A stretch of DNA of 30,509 nt from Lachnospiraceae bacterium (lineage in GTDB: Bacteria; Bacillota_A; Clostridia; Lachnospirales; Lachnospiraceae). Numbering within the stretch: the stretch's first letter is position 1; each line of letters opens with the position of its first letter. The notes below the pieces were generated by a model that saw nothing but the letters and a program-made list of their open reading frames with translations, was not told the origin of the DNA and ran no database searches. A program made the position numbers and the translations under genes. Below are positions 1 through 8,084 of this stretch, in pieces. The stretch lies in assembly GCA_017634255.1 (NCBI GenBank), contig JAGBNT010000097.1, forward strand, positions 1 through 30,509, read 5' to 3'.

Positions 1-1538
1 AGTTTGTCCACTCGAAGTCCACGAACAGCAAGCTTAAGGAGATGTACAATAAGCGGAAGATAACTATCGACAATGCGGAGCCGGGTATACTCTATACCTG
101 CGAGGTTACGCCGTACCGGAGCGATTCAAAGACTACAACGGAGATGGACGATAACAGGGCTATAGGGCTCAGGGGAGAAACGGGAAGTGCCAGTGAAATG
201 GGCAGACCCTTCGCTCCGACCAAGCTTAAGGCTGCATTTAACGAAGAAGCCTTTACAGTGGGATCAGTCAGCGCAGACGCAGTCATAACCTGGGCGGATA
301 ACAGCAAGAACAGCGGTCAGTCCAAGTATATCAAATACATGGTTACAAGAAGGCTTTACAGCTATAACTCCAAGACCAAGAAGTATGATATACAGGTCGG
401 CGGAGAGACCACGCTAATTGATAAGAAGACTACGAAGAAGGTCTTAAAGTACAGTAACAGGGCTGAGGAAAAGATACCTTATAATACGGTGGCGGAATAT
501 GCGGTAGCGGCGGTTTACTATAACTCCAACGACAAGACCATCGGAGATGATCATGACGGCTACGTAAAGGGCGTTGAGGCTACGGTAAGGTACATAAATC
601 CTACGAAGATCAAGTTTGATAAATCCAGCTATACTGTAGAGACCGGAAGTAAGGTGGACACAAATGTTACCGTATCTCCCACTCCCAGCAAGACTACGGT
701 AAACAGCCAGGTGGCGTATCGCTTTGAGGTGGATCAGTACAACTCGTCGGATAAGAAGTATTATCTGCGGACGGATTCAGCGAGCATAGCCAGCAACTAT
801 GTTTATATGAAGTCCGACGACCTATACGCAAGAGACAAGGTGATACCCGATAAGTACAGGATATATCTGGTGGCATACTCGAAGAACGATCCTTCGATCA
901 GGTCGTCGAGAGTCAGGGTCAAGGTAACCAAGAAGGAGACTAAATCCTCCTCGTCCTCATCTGAAAGCTCGGATAACAGTGACGGCAGCGGGCTCGTGGT
1001 GATGCTGGATGCAGGACACGGCGGTTCGGACAGCGGAGCTACTTCCAACGGTGTAAAGGAAAAGGATCTTACTCTGGAATACGCAAAGCAGGTGAAGGCA
1101 GAGCTTGAGTCCAGAGGTGCCAAGGTCTATATGACCAGAAGCGACGACACGTATATATCCCTGACAGACAGGACTCAAAAGGCGAAGGATAAGGGCTGCA
1201 ACCTGTTTGTAAGCCTGCATATGAACAGCGGCGGAGCCAGCGGAACAGAGGTTTATTATTCGGTTAATTCCAGCTATGCAAAGAAGAAGCTGGCAAGTAA
1301 GCTTGCAGAGAATATATCCGATGCACTGGGGATAAACAACCGAGGTGCAAAGACACGTGAAGGAAGCAACGGGGACTATTACTCGGTAATAAGAACCTCA
1401 GCTTCGCATGGCATCCCCGGTCTTATAGTTGAGCACGGGTTCATCGATAACAGTACTGACAGGTCCGCCCTGCAGGGCAAGATGGAAAAGGCGGCTTCCG
1501 AAGAGGCACGTACCATCGTCAAATACTGGGATCAGTAA
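1..1538 (+). CDS. Secreted N-acetylmuramoyl-L-alanine amidase (Amidase_3), 5' end cut by window
   Basis: The frame is open from base 3, so the true start lies upstream. The ATG at 42 has AAGGAG directly abutting it with no spacing and is an internal codon. Residues below are numbered from that Met. About 310 residues of beta-rich, Lys/Tyr/Ser-rich sequence look like fibronectin III/BIG-type wall-binding modules, one of them around 185-220 (NPTKIKFDKSSYTV). A Ser-rich linker follows near residues 300-316. The C-terminal 180 residues are an Amidase_3 catalytic domain: LDAGHGG with zinc His326, Glu340 in KEKD, His393 in SLHMNS and catalytic Glu464 in VEHGFIDN. All four key residues are present. 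The family cleaves the bond between MurNAc and L-Ala in peptidoglycan, outside the cell. The signal peptide would be in the missing part. A lipoprotein and a GHL10 glycosidase follow and support an envelope role. The catalytic assignment is firm; the module names are tentative. Confidence 0.93.
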   Translation, partial: FVHSKSTNSKLKEMYNKRKITIDNAEPGILYTCEVTPYRSDSKTTTEMDDNRAIGLRGETGSASEMGRPFAPTKLKAAFNEEAFTVGSVSADAVITWADNSKNSGQSKYIKYMVTRRLYSYNSKTKKYDIQVGGETTLIDKKTTKKVLKYSNRAEEKIPYNTVAEYAVAAVYYNSNDKTIGDDHDGYVKGVEATVRYINPTKIKFDKSSYTVETGSKVDTNVTVSPTPSKTTVNSQVAYRFEVDQYNSSDKKYYLRTDSASIASNYVYMKSDDLYARDKVIPDKYRIYLVAYSKNDPSIRSSRVRVKVTKKETKSSSSSSESSDNSDGSGLVVMLDAGHGGSDSGATSNGVKEKDLTLEYAKQVKAELESRGAKVYMTRSDDTYISLTDRTQKAKDKGCNLFVSLHMNSGGASGTEVYYSVNSSYAKKKLASKLAENISDALGINNRGAKTREGSNGDYYSVIRTSASHGIPGLIVEHGFIDNSTDRSALQGKMEKAASEEARTIVKYWDQ

Positions 1539-1609
1539 AGCAGATAAGCCGCTGATGCGGAAAGTAGGCAAGGCGCTTTTTAACGCGCACAGATAAAGAG
1601 GCACAGATC

Positions 1610-2305
1610 ATGAAAAAAGTTCTGACAACAATACTGATACTTTTACTAGCTGCGTCGCTGGTCGGCTGCGGGAAAAAGGATAAAAAGAAAACCGCGGATT
1701 CTGTGGAGGGAGATATCAGCATAGCGGATGAGAGCGGGCTGGAGAAGTACGAAGATACCGGCAGCGATACCGACGACGAAGAGGAAGAGGAGCCTGTGTC
1801 CGAAATCTCCCAGGAGGATGCGGACATCCTTATCCAGGAAAAGCTTGCCGGAAAGAATTGCGAACCGATATACAGCGACACCAGCTATATAGACGATGAA
1901 AACTATTATACCTATACGGTGCTGGATGCCTCAGGAGAGGAGATGGCGCAGATGCTGGCGGTAAACGCAGTATCGGGCGAGGTTTATGTCTATGACATAG
2001 ACAGTAACACCGTTTTTGACTTCTCAAGGTTCGAATTATATAATAGCGAAAGCGACGAACCGGTTTCATGGGAAGGCAGCTTTAAGTCAGGGAAGATGAC
2101 TCTGGCGCTGGAGCCCGGAGGAGAGGATTACTTTGAGTTTACCTTCAGCGGCGGAAAGGAGCTGACGGGAGTTGCTGATGCAGAAGGCAGGATCGCGGAA
2201 TACGAGGACGACAATATCGCCCTGGAGTTCATAAGCGGCTCGGGAACCATTGAGGTTAAGGACAGGGGAGCTGAGAGCGGTTTTGCGGGTACTTATAAGA
2301 AATAG
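1610..2305 (+). CDS. Acidic lipoprotein of unknown function
   Basis: This 231-residue protein begins with a lipoprotein signal (Lys-rich start, hydrophobic run, lipobox LVGC with Cys20), so it should be lipid-anchored on the outer face of the membrane. A strongly acidic segment follows (about residues 45-65, with a run of Asp/Glu). The rest is a beta-rich domain; its middle (YYTYTV...MLAVNAVSGEVYVYD) is faintly reminiscent of PepSY-like repeats, but I do not assign it. AAAGAGG at 1595-1601 sits 8 nt before the ATG. The gene is 71 bp after the amidase and 12 bp before the GHL10 gene, so the three are likely co-transcribed. I do not recognise a named family. A role in the cell envelope is inferred only from anchoring and context. 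Confidence 0.85.
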   Translation: MKKVLTTILILLLAASLVGCGKKDKKKTADSVEGDISIADESGLEKYEDTGSDTDDEEEEEPVSEISQEDADILIQEKLAGKNCEPIYSDTSYIDDENYYTYTVLDASGEEMAQMLAVNAVSGEVYVYDIDSNTVFDFSRFELYNSESDEPVSWEGSFKSGKMTLALEPGGEDYFEFTFSGGKELTGVADAEGRIAEYEDDNIALEFISGSGTIEVKDRGAESGFAGTYKK

Positions 2306-2317
2306 AAAGGAGTAAGT

Positions 2318-3313
2318 ATGAAGTTATTTAAGAAACTAATGGCTGTGCTTTTAAGTGCGGCAATCGTTTTGGGAGGCTCTTCCATAAACGTAAAAGAGGT
2401 CAGGGCCGCCGCGGCGCCTGCAGGATTTAAGGGAGTATGGATAAGCTTTCTGGATGTGCAGAATCATTTAAAGGGACAGGCACAGGCAGGCTTTGACGCG
2501 AATTTTACGGCAATGTGCGATACGGTGCGCGCAAACGGCGGAAATGCCGTAATAGTTCATGTACGCTCACACAACGATGCAATTTATCCCTCGGCGATCT
2601 ATCCCTGGAGCACAACGATGCTGAACGGGAACCCGGGCTTTGATCCCCTTGCGGATATGATAAATATAGCACATGCAAAAGGATTGCAGTTCCATGCATG
2701 GATCAACCCCTATGGCTACAGGAACGGGGTGGTTTCAGGAAATCCCGCGCTTGCTACGACCGAAAACGTGGTGGCGGGTGTTCAGGAGATAGTGTCGAAG
2801 TATGCGGTAGACGGTATACATTTTGACGATTACTTCCCGCCTATAGGAGCGGCTGCATTGAACAATATGGTAGCTTCCGTACACAATGTTTGCGCTTCGG
2901 CAGGAAAGGTATTCGGTATATCCCCTCAGGGCAATATAGAAAATAACCGTGCCATGGGTGCGGACGTGGATACCTGGCTGTCGGCTCCGGGCTACGTGGA
3001 CTATATAGCTCCCCAGATTTACTGGACGGATAATTACGGCGCAGCGGGAAATGTTACGATGTATTCCAACAGGCTTGCACAGTGGAAGGCTCTCAATAAG
3101 GCGGGTATCCCCATGTATGTCGGACTTGCGCTTTACAGGGCAGGACAGCCTTCGGGCTCGGATCCCGGCTGGACCATGACGAGTACAAACCTTGCGACCC
3201 AGGTAGATAAGGCAAGAAATGCAGGCTGCACGGGTTATATCGTCTACAGGTATGATTCACTCCTGCTTCCGGCGGCAAGCACAGAGCTGGCAAATTTAAG
3301 GGCAAAGGGATGA
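2318..3313 (+). CDS. Secreted GHL10-family glycosyl hydrolase-like protein (YngK type)
   Basis: This 331-residue protein has a Sec signal peptide ending near residue 31 (VRA-AAAP). The mature part is one glycosyl-hydrolase-like 10 (GHL10, formerly DUF187) TIM barrel. Family motifs are visible in order: GVWISFLDV at the start, HVRSHNDAIYPS, HAWINPYGYR, the acidic DGIHFDDYFPP thought to carry catalytic residues, ISPQGN, DYIAPQIYW and MYVGLALYR. The substrate of the family is poorly known; a cell-wall or exopolysaccharide glycan is plausible. A good ribosome site (GAAAGGAG) precedes the ATG, 12 bp after the lipoprotein stop. The gene is the last before a strong terminator, which closes an envelope-related transcript. 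No extra wall-binding domain is present, unlike many longer relatives. Confidence 0.9.
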   Translation: MKLFKKLMAVLLSAAIVLGGSSINVKEVRAAAAPAGFKGVWISFLDVQNHLKGQAQAGFDANFTAMCDTVRANGGNAVIVHVRSHNDAIYPSAIYPWSTTMLNGNPGFDPLADMINIAHAKGLQFHAWINPYGYRNGVVSGNPALATTENVVAGVQEIVSKYAVDGIHFDDYFPPIGAAALNNMVASVHNVCASAGKVFGISPQGNIENNRAMGADVDTWLSAPGYVDYIAPQIYWTDNYGAAGNVTMYSNRLAQWKALNKAGIPMYVGLALYRAGQPSGSDPGWTMTSTNLATQVDKARNAGCTGYIVYRYDSLLLPAASTELANLRAKG

Positions 3314-3341
3314 ATGGTTCCTTAGCTTAAGATTCTGATAA

Positions 3342-3369
3342 AGGGGCTGTCGCGACAGCCCCTCTTTTT
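3342..3369 (+). terminator. Intrinsic terminator after the GHL10 gene
   Basis: A perfect 22-bp palindrome (AGGGGCTGTCG / CGACAGCCCCT, 3342-3363) folds into a 9-bp GC-rich stem with a CGCG loop. It is followed by C and five T residues (3365-3369). It lies 28 bp after the stop of the GHL10 gene. The opposite strand has only a short T run, so it should act mainly rightward. Confidence 0.93.
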
Positions 3370-3418
3370 GTACTTAAGTATTTTAATATCTTAAGCGGGA
3401 TTTTGAGTTTAGATCAAT

Positions 3419-4984
3419 ATGATTAAAAAAATTCACAGATATTTACGACAACTGATCAGGTATTCGATAATACTGGCACTGGTCATAGCACAGACAGCCC
3501 TGGTTATTTTTCTGGCGTACTATGTCAGGCAGCGCTCGCTGTATATATATATTCTTATCGAAGTTATAAGCCTTATGATCTTTCTTCCGATGATATCGGA
3601 TAACAGAAATGCCTCATATAAGCTCTACTGGCTTACCGTGGCGCTGCTCTTCCCGGTTACAGGTCAGGTTATGTACGTGCTTTGGGGCATGAGGCGTGTG
3701 AACCGCAAGGAGCACGCAAGAATACAGTCACATATAGATGCGGCATGCAAAAAGCAGATATTCAGACCCGAATATGTGGAGGAGATAGGTAAGGAGAGCA
3801 GGTGCGCCTGGAAGATATCTAACTTTTTGTACAGGCAGGGATATCCGGTATATACGGCTTCGGGGCTGGAATTTTTCTCCCTCGGTGAAAATGCCTTTAA
3901 GGATATGCTGCAGGAGATGGAGAAGGCAGAGAAATTCATTTTTATGAGCTTCTTTACCATAAGGGACGGAAAGGTCTTAAGCGCCATTTGTGACGTTATA
4001 GAAAGAAAGGTTAAGAACGGGGTGGAGATCAAGCTGATATATGACGATGCGGGCTCCGTTTTTCAACTTTCCGACACGACGGTGCATGAATTGCAGTCAG
4101 CCGGAGTTGAAATAGTCAAATTCAATCCGGTAGAGAACGGCTTTAACCGCTTCTTCTTCAATCACAGAACCCATCAGAAGATCGTGGATATAGACGGGAG
4201 AGTGGCATATACCGGAGGTATCAATGCCTCGGACAGATACGCCAATATCAATTCTCCTTTCGGTCACTGGAAGGACGTGGCCCTTAAGGTGAGAGGAGAG
4301 GCGGTATATTCATTTTCACTGATCTTTCTTGGAATGTGGGAAGCCTCCGGCAAAGAGGTAGACTATGAAAGATATAAACGCAGGGATACGGGTTCGGACG
4401 CGGAAAAGACCGGTAATAAGGCGGTCGGAGACGGCTTGAAGTTATGTCACCCATTTGCGGACGGCCCTTCAAAAAATACAGTAAATAACGCCCTGGACGC
4501 TTACAGGCTGATGGTGCATGAGGCAGGGGAGAGGGTATATATCACAACTCCGTACCTTATTGTAGATGACACCCTTCGGGATGCCCTGATCCTTGCGGCG
4601 CAGAGCGGGGTGGACGTAAAGATAATCACTCCGGGGATACCGGATAAGAAGAGGGTAAAGCTGATCACGGAATATCATTACGGCGAGCTGATCCGGCACG
4701 GAGTTGAGATATATGAGTATACACCGGGTTTCATCCACCAGAAGGTGGTGTTCAATGAGTTTTCCTCGCTGATAGGAACTATAAATATGGATTTCAGGAG
4801 CTTTTACCTGCATTACGAGATGGGGGTATGGAGCCCTGACAAGGAGCTTTTGCAATTTTTAGAGAAAGATTTTGAGGAAACTCTTTCAAAATGTCGCAAA
4901 ATAACTTATGATGAATGGGTTAAGAGACCGATATGGGATAAGCTGAGTCAGTACGTGCTTTATCCTTTCAGGTGCCAGTTTTAG
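3419..4984 (+). CDS. cls: Cardiolipin synthase (phospholipase D family)
   Basis: This 521-residue membrane enzyme condenses two phosphatidylglycerols into cardiolipin and glycerol. The N-terminal ~95 residues hold hydrophobic membrane segments (about 14-36, 41-59, 68-88), matching the PLDc_N region. Two phospholipase D motifs follow. The first is canonical: His252, Lys254 and Asp259 in HQKIVDID, then GGINASDRY. The second has His440 and Lys442 in HQKVVFNE, but the usual Asp is Glu447, followed by GTINMDFRS. Length and architecture fit clostridial Cls. It starts a new unit 50 bp after a terminator. I see no convincing promoter hexamers in the AT-rich gap and only a weak ribosome site (GGGA/GAG) before the ATG. 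The next gene follows by 21 bp. Confidence 0.94.
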   Translation: MIKKIHRYLRQLIRYSIILALVIAQTALVIFLAYYVRQRSLYIYILIEVISLMIFLPMISDNRNASYKLYWLTVALLFPVTGQVMYVLWGMRRVNRKEHARIQSHIDAACKKQIFRPEYVEEIGKESRCAWKISNFLYRQGYPVYTASGLEFFSLGENAFKDMLQEMEKAEKFIFMSFFTIRDGKVLSAICDVIERKVKNGVEIKLIYDDAGSVFQLSDTTVHELQSAGVEIVKFNPVENGFNRFFFNHRTHQKIVDIDGRVAYTGGINASDRYANINSPFGHWKDVALKVRGEAVYSFSLIFLGMWEASGKEVDYERYKRRDTGSDAEKTGNKAVGDGLKLCHPFADGPSKNTVNNALDAYRLMVHEAGERVYITTPYLIVDDTLRDALILAAQSGVDVKIITPGIPDKKRVKLITEYHYGELIRHGVEIYEYTPGFIHQKVVFNEFSSLIGTINMDFRSFYLHYEMGVWSPDKELLQFLEKDFEETLSKCRKITYDEWVKRPIWDKLSQYVLYPFRCQF

Positions 4985-5005
4985 GAGCTGTGATCAGGAG
5001 GTGCC

Positions 5006-6595
5006 ATGGGTGAGAAGATATTGGTCACGATACCTTGTACCGCCGAACAGATGAAGAGGTTCGGAAGGATCGGAGACTATGAGATAACCTTTGCAGATGA
5101 AAATAAGATAAAGGAATCCCAGGTTGTCGCTGCGGACATAATAATGGGCTATGTGGAGCCGGAGCTGATTAAAAAGAATACTCATCTTAAATGGTATCAT
5201 TCCAGCTGGGCAGGAGTAGGCTCATTCCTTAAGGAGGGAATAATAGGGGAAGATACCATTATCACCAACTCCACAGGGGCTTACGGTCTGGCGATATCGG
5301 AGCATATTCTGGCGTGTACCCTGATGCTTCAAAAGAAGCTCAACCTGTATATGGATAATCAGAAGGCGCATAAGTGGAAGGACGAGGGAGAGGTTACCGG
5401 TATATGGAACTCCACAGCGCTTATAGTCGGGCTCGGCGATATAGGTACTCAAACAGCCTACAAGCTCCATGCCCTGGGGTGCAGGGTAAGAGCCATAAGA
5501 AATCACCAGGTCAGCGAGACTCCGGATTATGTCGAAAGCGTACATACCCTGGATGAGCTGGACAAGCTGCTTGCCGAAGCGGATATAGTGGCGGTTACTC
5601 TGCCGGGAACGGATAAGACCGCGGGGCTTTTTGACGCTGCACGGTTTAAGAAAATGAAGAAAAGCGCTATATTTATAAATGTCGGCAGGGGCAGCGTAGT
5701 GGATACGGATGCCCTCAATACGGCTTTGCGGGAGGGCTGGATAAGAGGGGCGGCAATAGATGTAGCCCAGGTGGAGCCGATCCCAAAGGATGCTGAGATA
5801 TGGGATGCTCCTGATATTATCATAACTCCCCATATTTCGGGCAGGTATAATCATCTTCCGGAAACTCTGAAAAGAGTCGTGGATATTGCCATAGAGGAGC
5901 TTAAGCTGTATTCGAAGGGCGAGGAGCTTAAGAATATTGTGGACAGGGATACCGGCTACAGGAGATTTGAGGGGCAGGAGCTTAAAAAGCCGAGGAGGAT
6001 GCGCAGATTTCATCCGCTTATCCTCGCGAGTGCATCTCCAAGGAGGGCGGAGCTGCTCTCAAAGGTGGATATTCCCTTTGAGGTCAGGGTAAGCAAGGCG
6101 CCGGAAAATTCCCAGAGCTCCGATCCTGTGCTAAAGGCTGAGGAAAATTCCTATACCAAGGCGATGACCATAGCGGAAAAGCTAAAGTGCGCCGAGGACG
6201 AGGAATATATTGTGCTGGGAGCCGATACGGTAGTATGTCTCGACGATAAGATATTCGGGAAGCCAGAGAGCGAGTCGGATGCCTTTGAAATGATAAAGGA
6301 GCTTCAGGGAGGAACGCACAGAGTTATAACCGGAGTCACTCTTGTAAGAAGGCATGGGGATGAGACTATGTTCAATACTTTCCACGAGAATACGATGGTA
6401 AGCATCTATCCCATGACCGACGAGCAGATAAGGGAATATATCTCTACGGGCGAGCCCATGGACAAGGCCGGCTCCTACGGTATCCAGGGTATATTTGCAA
6501 AGTATATAAGAAATATAAAGGGAGACTACAATAATGTGGTGGGTCTGCCCATCGGACATGTCTTTCGTGAACTGAAAAAAATAAGGAAGCAGTAA
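5006..6595 (+). CDS. D-2-hydroxyacid dehydrogenase fused to Maf nucleotide pyrophosphatase
   Basis: One uninterrupted 529-residue frame holds two enzymes. Residues 1-320 are a D-isomer 2-hydroxyacid dehydrogenase: GLGDIG (142-147) binds the dinucleotide, and the catalytic triad is complete with Arg228 (VGRGS), Glu257 (QVEP) and His276 (TPHISG). An Arg-rich end of the second Rossmann strand (VRAIRN) hints at NADP(H). After a basic linker (KKPRRMRRF), residues 337-529 are a complete Maf domain: LASASPRR (340-347), GADTVV with Asp407, a GTHRVITGV strand, and the DKAGSYGIQG/NNVVGLP segment typical of dTTP/UTP-type Maf. Maf proteins remove non-canonical or excess nucleoside triphosphates. AGGAGG at 4996-5001 lies 4 nt before the start. 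An internal ATG at 5999, with GAGGAGG directly against it, marks the junction and may be the relic of a separate maf start. Family calls are firm; why the two are joined is unknown. Confidence 0.93.
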   Translation: MGEKILVTIPCTAEQMKRFGRIGDYEITFADENKIKESQVVAADIIMGYVEPELIKKNTHLKWYHSSWAGVGSFLKEGIIGEDTIITNSTGAYGLAISEHILACTLMLQKKLNLYMDNQKAHKWKDEGEVTGIWNSTALIVGLGDIGTQTAYKLHALGCRVRAIRNHQVSETPDYVESVHTLDELDKLLAEADIVAVTLPGTDKTAGLFDAARFKKMKKSAIFINVGRGSVVDTDALNTALREGWIRGAAIDVAQVEPIPKDAEIWDAPDIIITPHISGRYNHLPETLKRVVDIAIEELKLYSKGEELKNIVDRDTGYRRFEGQELKKPRRMRRFHPLILASASPRRAELLSKVDIPFEVRVSKAPENSQSSDPVLKAEENSYTKAMTIAEKLKCAEDEEYIVLGADTVVCLDDKIFGKPESESDAFEMIKELQGGTHRVITGVTLVRRHGDETMFNTFHENTMVSIYPMTDEQIREYISTGEPMDKAGSYGIQGIFAKYIRNIKGDYNNVVGLPIGHVFRELKKIRKQ

Positions 6596-6635
6596 CCGAT
6601 CCGGCGGTATTCCGGAGAGAAAAAGGAGGTCTATT

Positions 6636-7397
6636 ATGAAAAAGATTATTGCGGTGTGTATGTGTATGTTGCTGTCAGCGGCAATGCTGGCGGGATGCGG
6701 AGGAGCAAAGGGCTCCGCGATGCAGAAGGATACCCTGACGGTTGGGACAAATGCGGAGTTTCCGCCCTTTGAGTACGTAGACGACAACGGCGAGCCGGAC
6801 GGCTTCGACATGGCTCTTATTAAGGCTGTCGGAGAAAAGATGGGTAAGCAGGTAGAAATCCAGAATATGGAATTTGATTCACTGGTATCCTCTATCGGCA
6901 ATAAGATAGATATAGCCATTGCGGGAATGACAGTTACCGAGGAAAGAAAAAAGACAGTGGACTTTTCGGATTCATACTACACTGCAGTGCAATATGTAAT
7001 CCTGGCAAAGGATTCAACCATAGCGAGCTATGATGATCTGATGAATACAAAAATAGGTGTTCAGATGGGAACCACCGGAGATTTCATCGCATCCGATATT
7101 GCCGGAAGCACGGTGTCGAGATACAATAAGGGAGTTGATGCCGTAAACGACCTTTTAAACGGGAGGCTGGACTGCGTTATAATAGATAAAAATCCGGCTG
7201 AAACCTTTGTCGGAATAAATTCCGATACCCTGATGGCTTTGGACGGGGCACAGTTTGATTTTGAAGAGGAATCTTACGCCATCGCGATGCCGAAGGGCGA
7301 TGCCGAGCTTGTCAGCGCTGTGAATAAAGCTATAGGTGAGCTCAAGGCAGACGGTACATATGACGAGCTGGTAAAAAAATATATAGGGGAAAACTGA
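6636..7397 (+). CDS. Amino acid ABC transporter substrate-binding lipoprotein
   Basis: This 253-residue protein has a lipoprotein signal with lipobox MLAGC (Cys21) and a complete family 3 extracellular solute-binding domain. Recognisable elements are LTVGTNAEFPPFEY at the start of the mature part, DGFDMALIKAVGEKMGK, the DIAIAGMTVTEERKKTVDFSDSYY hinge region, IGVQMGTTGD and a C-terminal ADGTYDELVKKY. The family binds polar amino acids (Gln, His, Arg, Cys and others) on the outer face and delivers them to the permease. The exact ligand cannot be read from the sequence. An AAGGAGG ribosome site precedes the ATG. The permease gene begins one base after the stop, so the two are co-translated. Confidence 0.94.
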   Translation: MKKIIAVCMCMLLSAAMLAGCGGAKGSAMQKDTLTVGTNAEFPPFEYVDDNGEPDGFDMALIKAVGEKMGKQVEIQNMEFDSLVSSIGNKIDIAIAGMTVTEERKKTVDFSDSYYTAVQYVILAKDSTIASYDDLMNTKIGVQMGTTGDFIASDIAGSTVSRYNKGVDAVNDLLNGRLDCVIIDKNPAETFVGINSDTLMALDGAQFDFEEESYAIAMPKGDAELVSAVNKAIGELKADGTYDELVKKYIGEN

Positions 7398-7398
7398 T

Positions 7399-8079
7399 TT
7401 GTGGGATAAATTTACCGCGGCTTTTATTACGGAAAACCGCTGGAAGCTTTATCTTCAGGGCTTACAGGTTACCATAGAGGTCGCGGTATTTGCTGCTATA
7501 ATTGGTCTTATACTGGGAACTGTGCTCGCCCTCATGAAGCTGAGCAAGAGGGACGATGGACGCAGGAGCATATTGAGTCTTATAGCCACGGCATACGTGG
7601 ATATCATAAGGGGAACTCCGAGTGTGCTCCAGCTGCTGATAATGTGGTTTATCGTGCTGGCAAACTTTAACAGCGGTATCGTCGTAGCCTCGATTTCTTT
7701 CGGTCTTAATTCAGGAGCCTATGTATCGGAGATAGTCAGGGGAGGTATTCTGGCTGTGGACAGCGGACAGATGGAGGCGGGGAGATCCCTTGGAATGTCC
7801 AAGGCTCTGACCATGCGCTATGTTGTGCTTCCGCAGGCTATGAAGAATATAATCCCTCCGCTGGGAAATGAGTTTATAACGCTGCTTAAGGAAACCGCCA
7901 TAGTCGGCTATGTTTCGCTTACGGATCTTACGAGGGCTGCCAACCAGATAGCTTCAAGAACCTATGAAGCCTTTATGCCCTTAATCGGAGCAGCGGTTCT
8001 GTATTTTGTTGTGATAAAGATTTTGACGCTTGCACTTGCGAGGGCGGAAAAAGCCCTGAGGGCAAGCGATGTAAGGTGA
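7399..8079 (+). CDS. Amino acid ABC transporter permease
   Basis: This 226-residue HisM/GlnP-type permease probably starts at a TTG (7399), one base after the binding-protein stop, with AGGGGA upstream. The GTG at 7401 is out of frame and meets a stop within three codons, and residues from the TTG match the usual N-terminus of the family. Five hydrophobic segments are expected. The signature region IIRGTPSVLQL and the cytoplasmic EAA loop GQMEAGRSLGMSKALTMRYVVLPQ are complete; the EAA loop docks the ATPase. No ATPase (GlnQ/HisP type) is encoded on either side, so the transporter must borrow one from elsewhere in the genome. The next gene begins at or just after the stop. Confidence 0.93.
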   Translation: MWDKFTAAFITENRWKLYLQGLQVTIEVAVFAAIIGLILGTVLALMKLSKRDDGRRSILSLIATAYVDIIRGTPSVLQLLIMWFIVLANFNSGIVVASISFGLNSGAYVSEIVRGGILAVDSGQMEAGRSLGMSKALTMRYVVLPQAMKNIIPPLGNEFITLLKETAIVGYVSLTDLTRAANQIASRTYEAFMPLIGAAVLYFVVIKILTLALARAEKALRASDVR

Positions 8080-8081
8080 TC
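8073..8081 (+). promoter_or_regulatory. Ribosome site deciding a TTG start
   Basis: AAGGTGATC spans the permease stop and matches parts of the anti-Shine-Dalgarno complement AAGGAGGTGATC. It lies at suitable distance from TTG 8085. The alternative GTG at 8076 would lie inside it and has only GAGGG 13 nt upstream. Confidence 0.5.
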
Positions 8082-8084
8082 ATA

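Noticed and set aside
42..44. ATG with AAGGAG just before it, as the start of the first amidase
   Set aside because: There is no spacing between the ribosome-like site and the codon. The frame is open to the window edge and no signal peptide follows, so the gene is truncated instead.
1573..1588. GCGC-rich hairpin between amidase and lipoprotein as a terminator
   Set aside because: The stem is only about four base pairs and the T run is in the loop, not after the stem.
5222..6013. Long open frame on the minus strand (263 codons) opposite the dehydrogenase
   Set aside because: The plus strand encodes clear catalytic motifs through the whole stretch. The minus product shows no recognisable domain and has no ribosome site.
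6600..6616. TCCGG/CCGGA inverted repeat before the binding-protein gene
   Set aside because: The 5-bp arms are short, no T run follows, and this is likely chance.
6182..6919. Minus-strand open frame (245 codons) across the Maf and binding-protein genes
   Set aside because: It crosses two well-supported plus-strand genes and their gap, and its product resembles no family.
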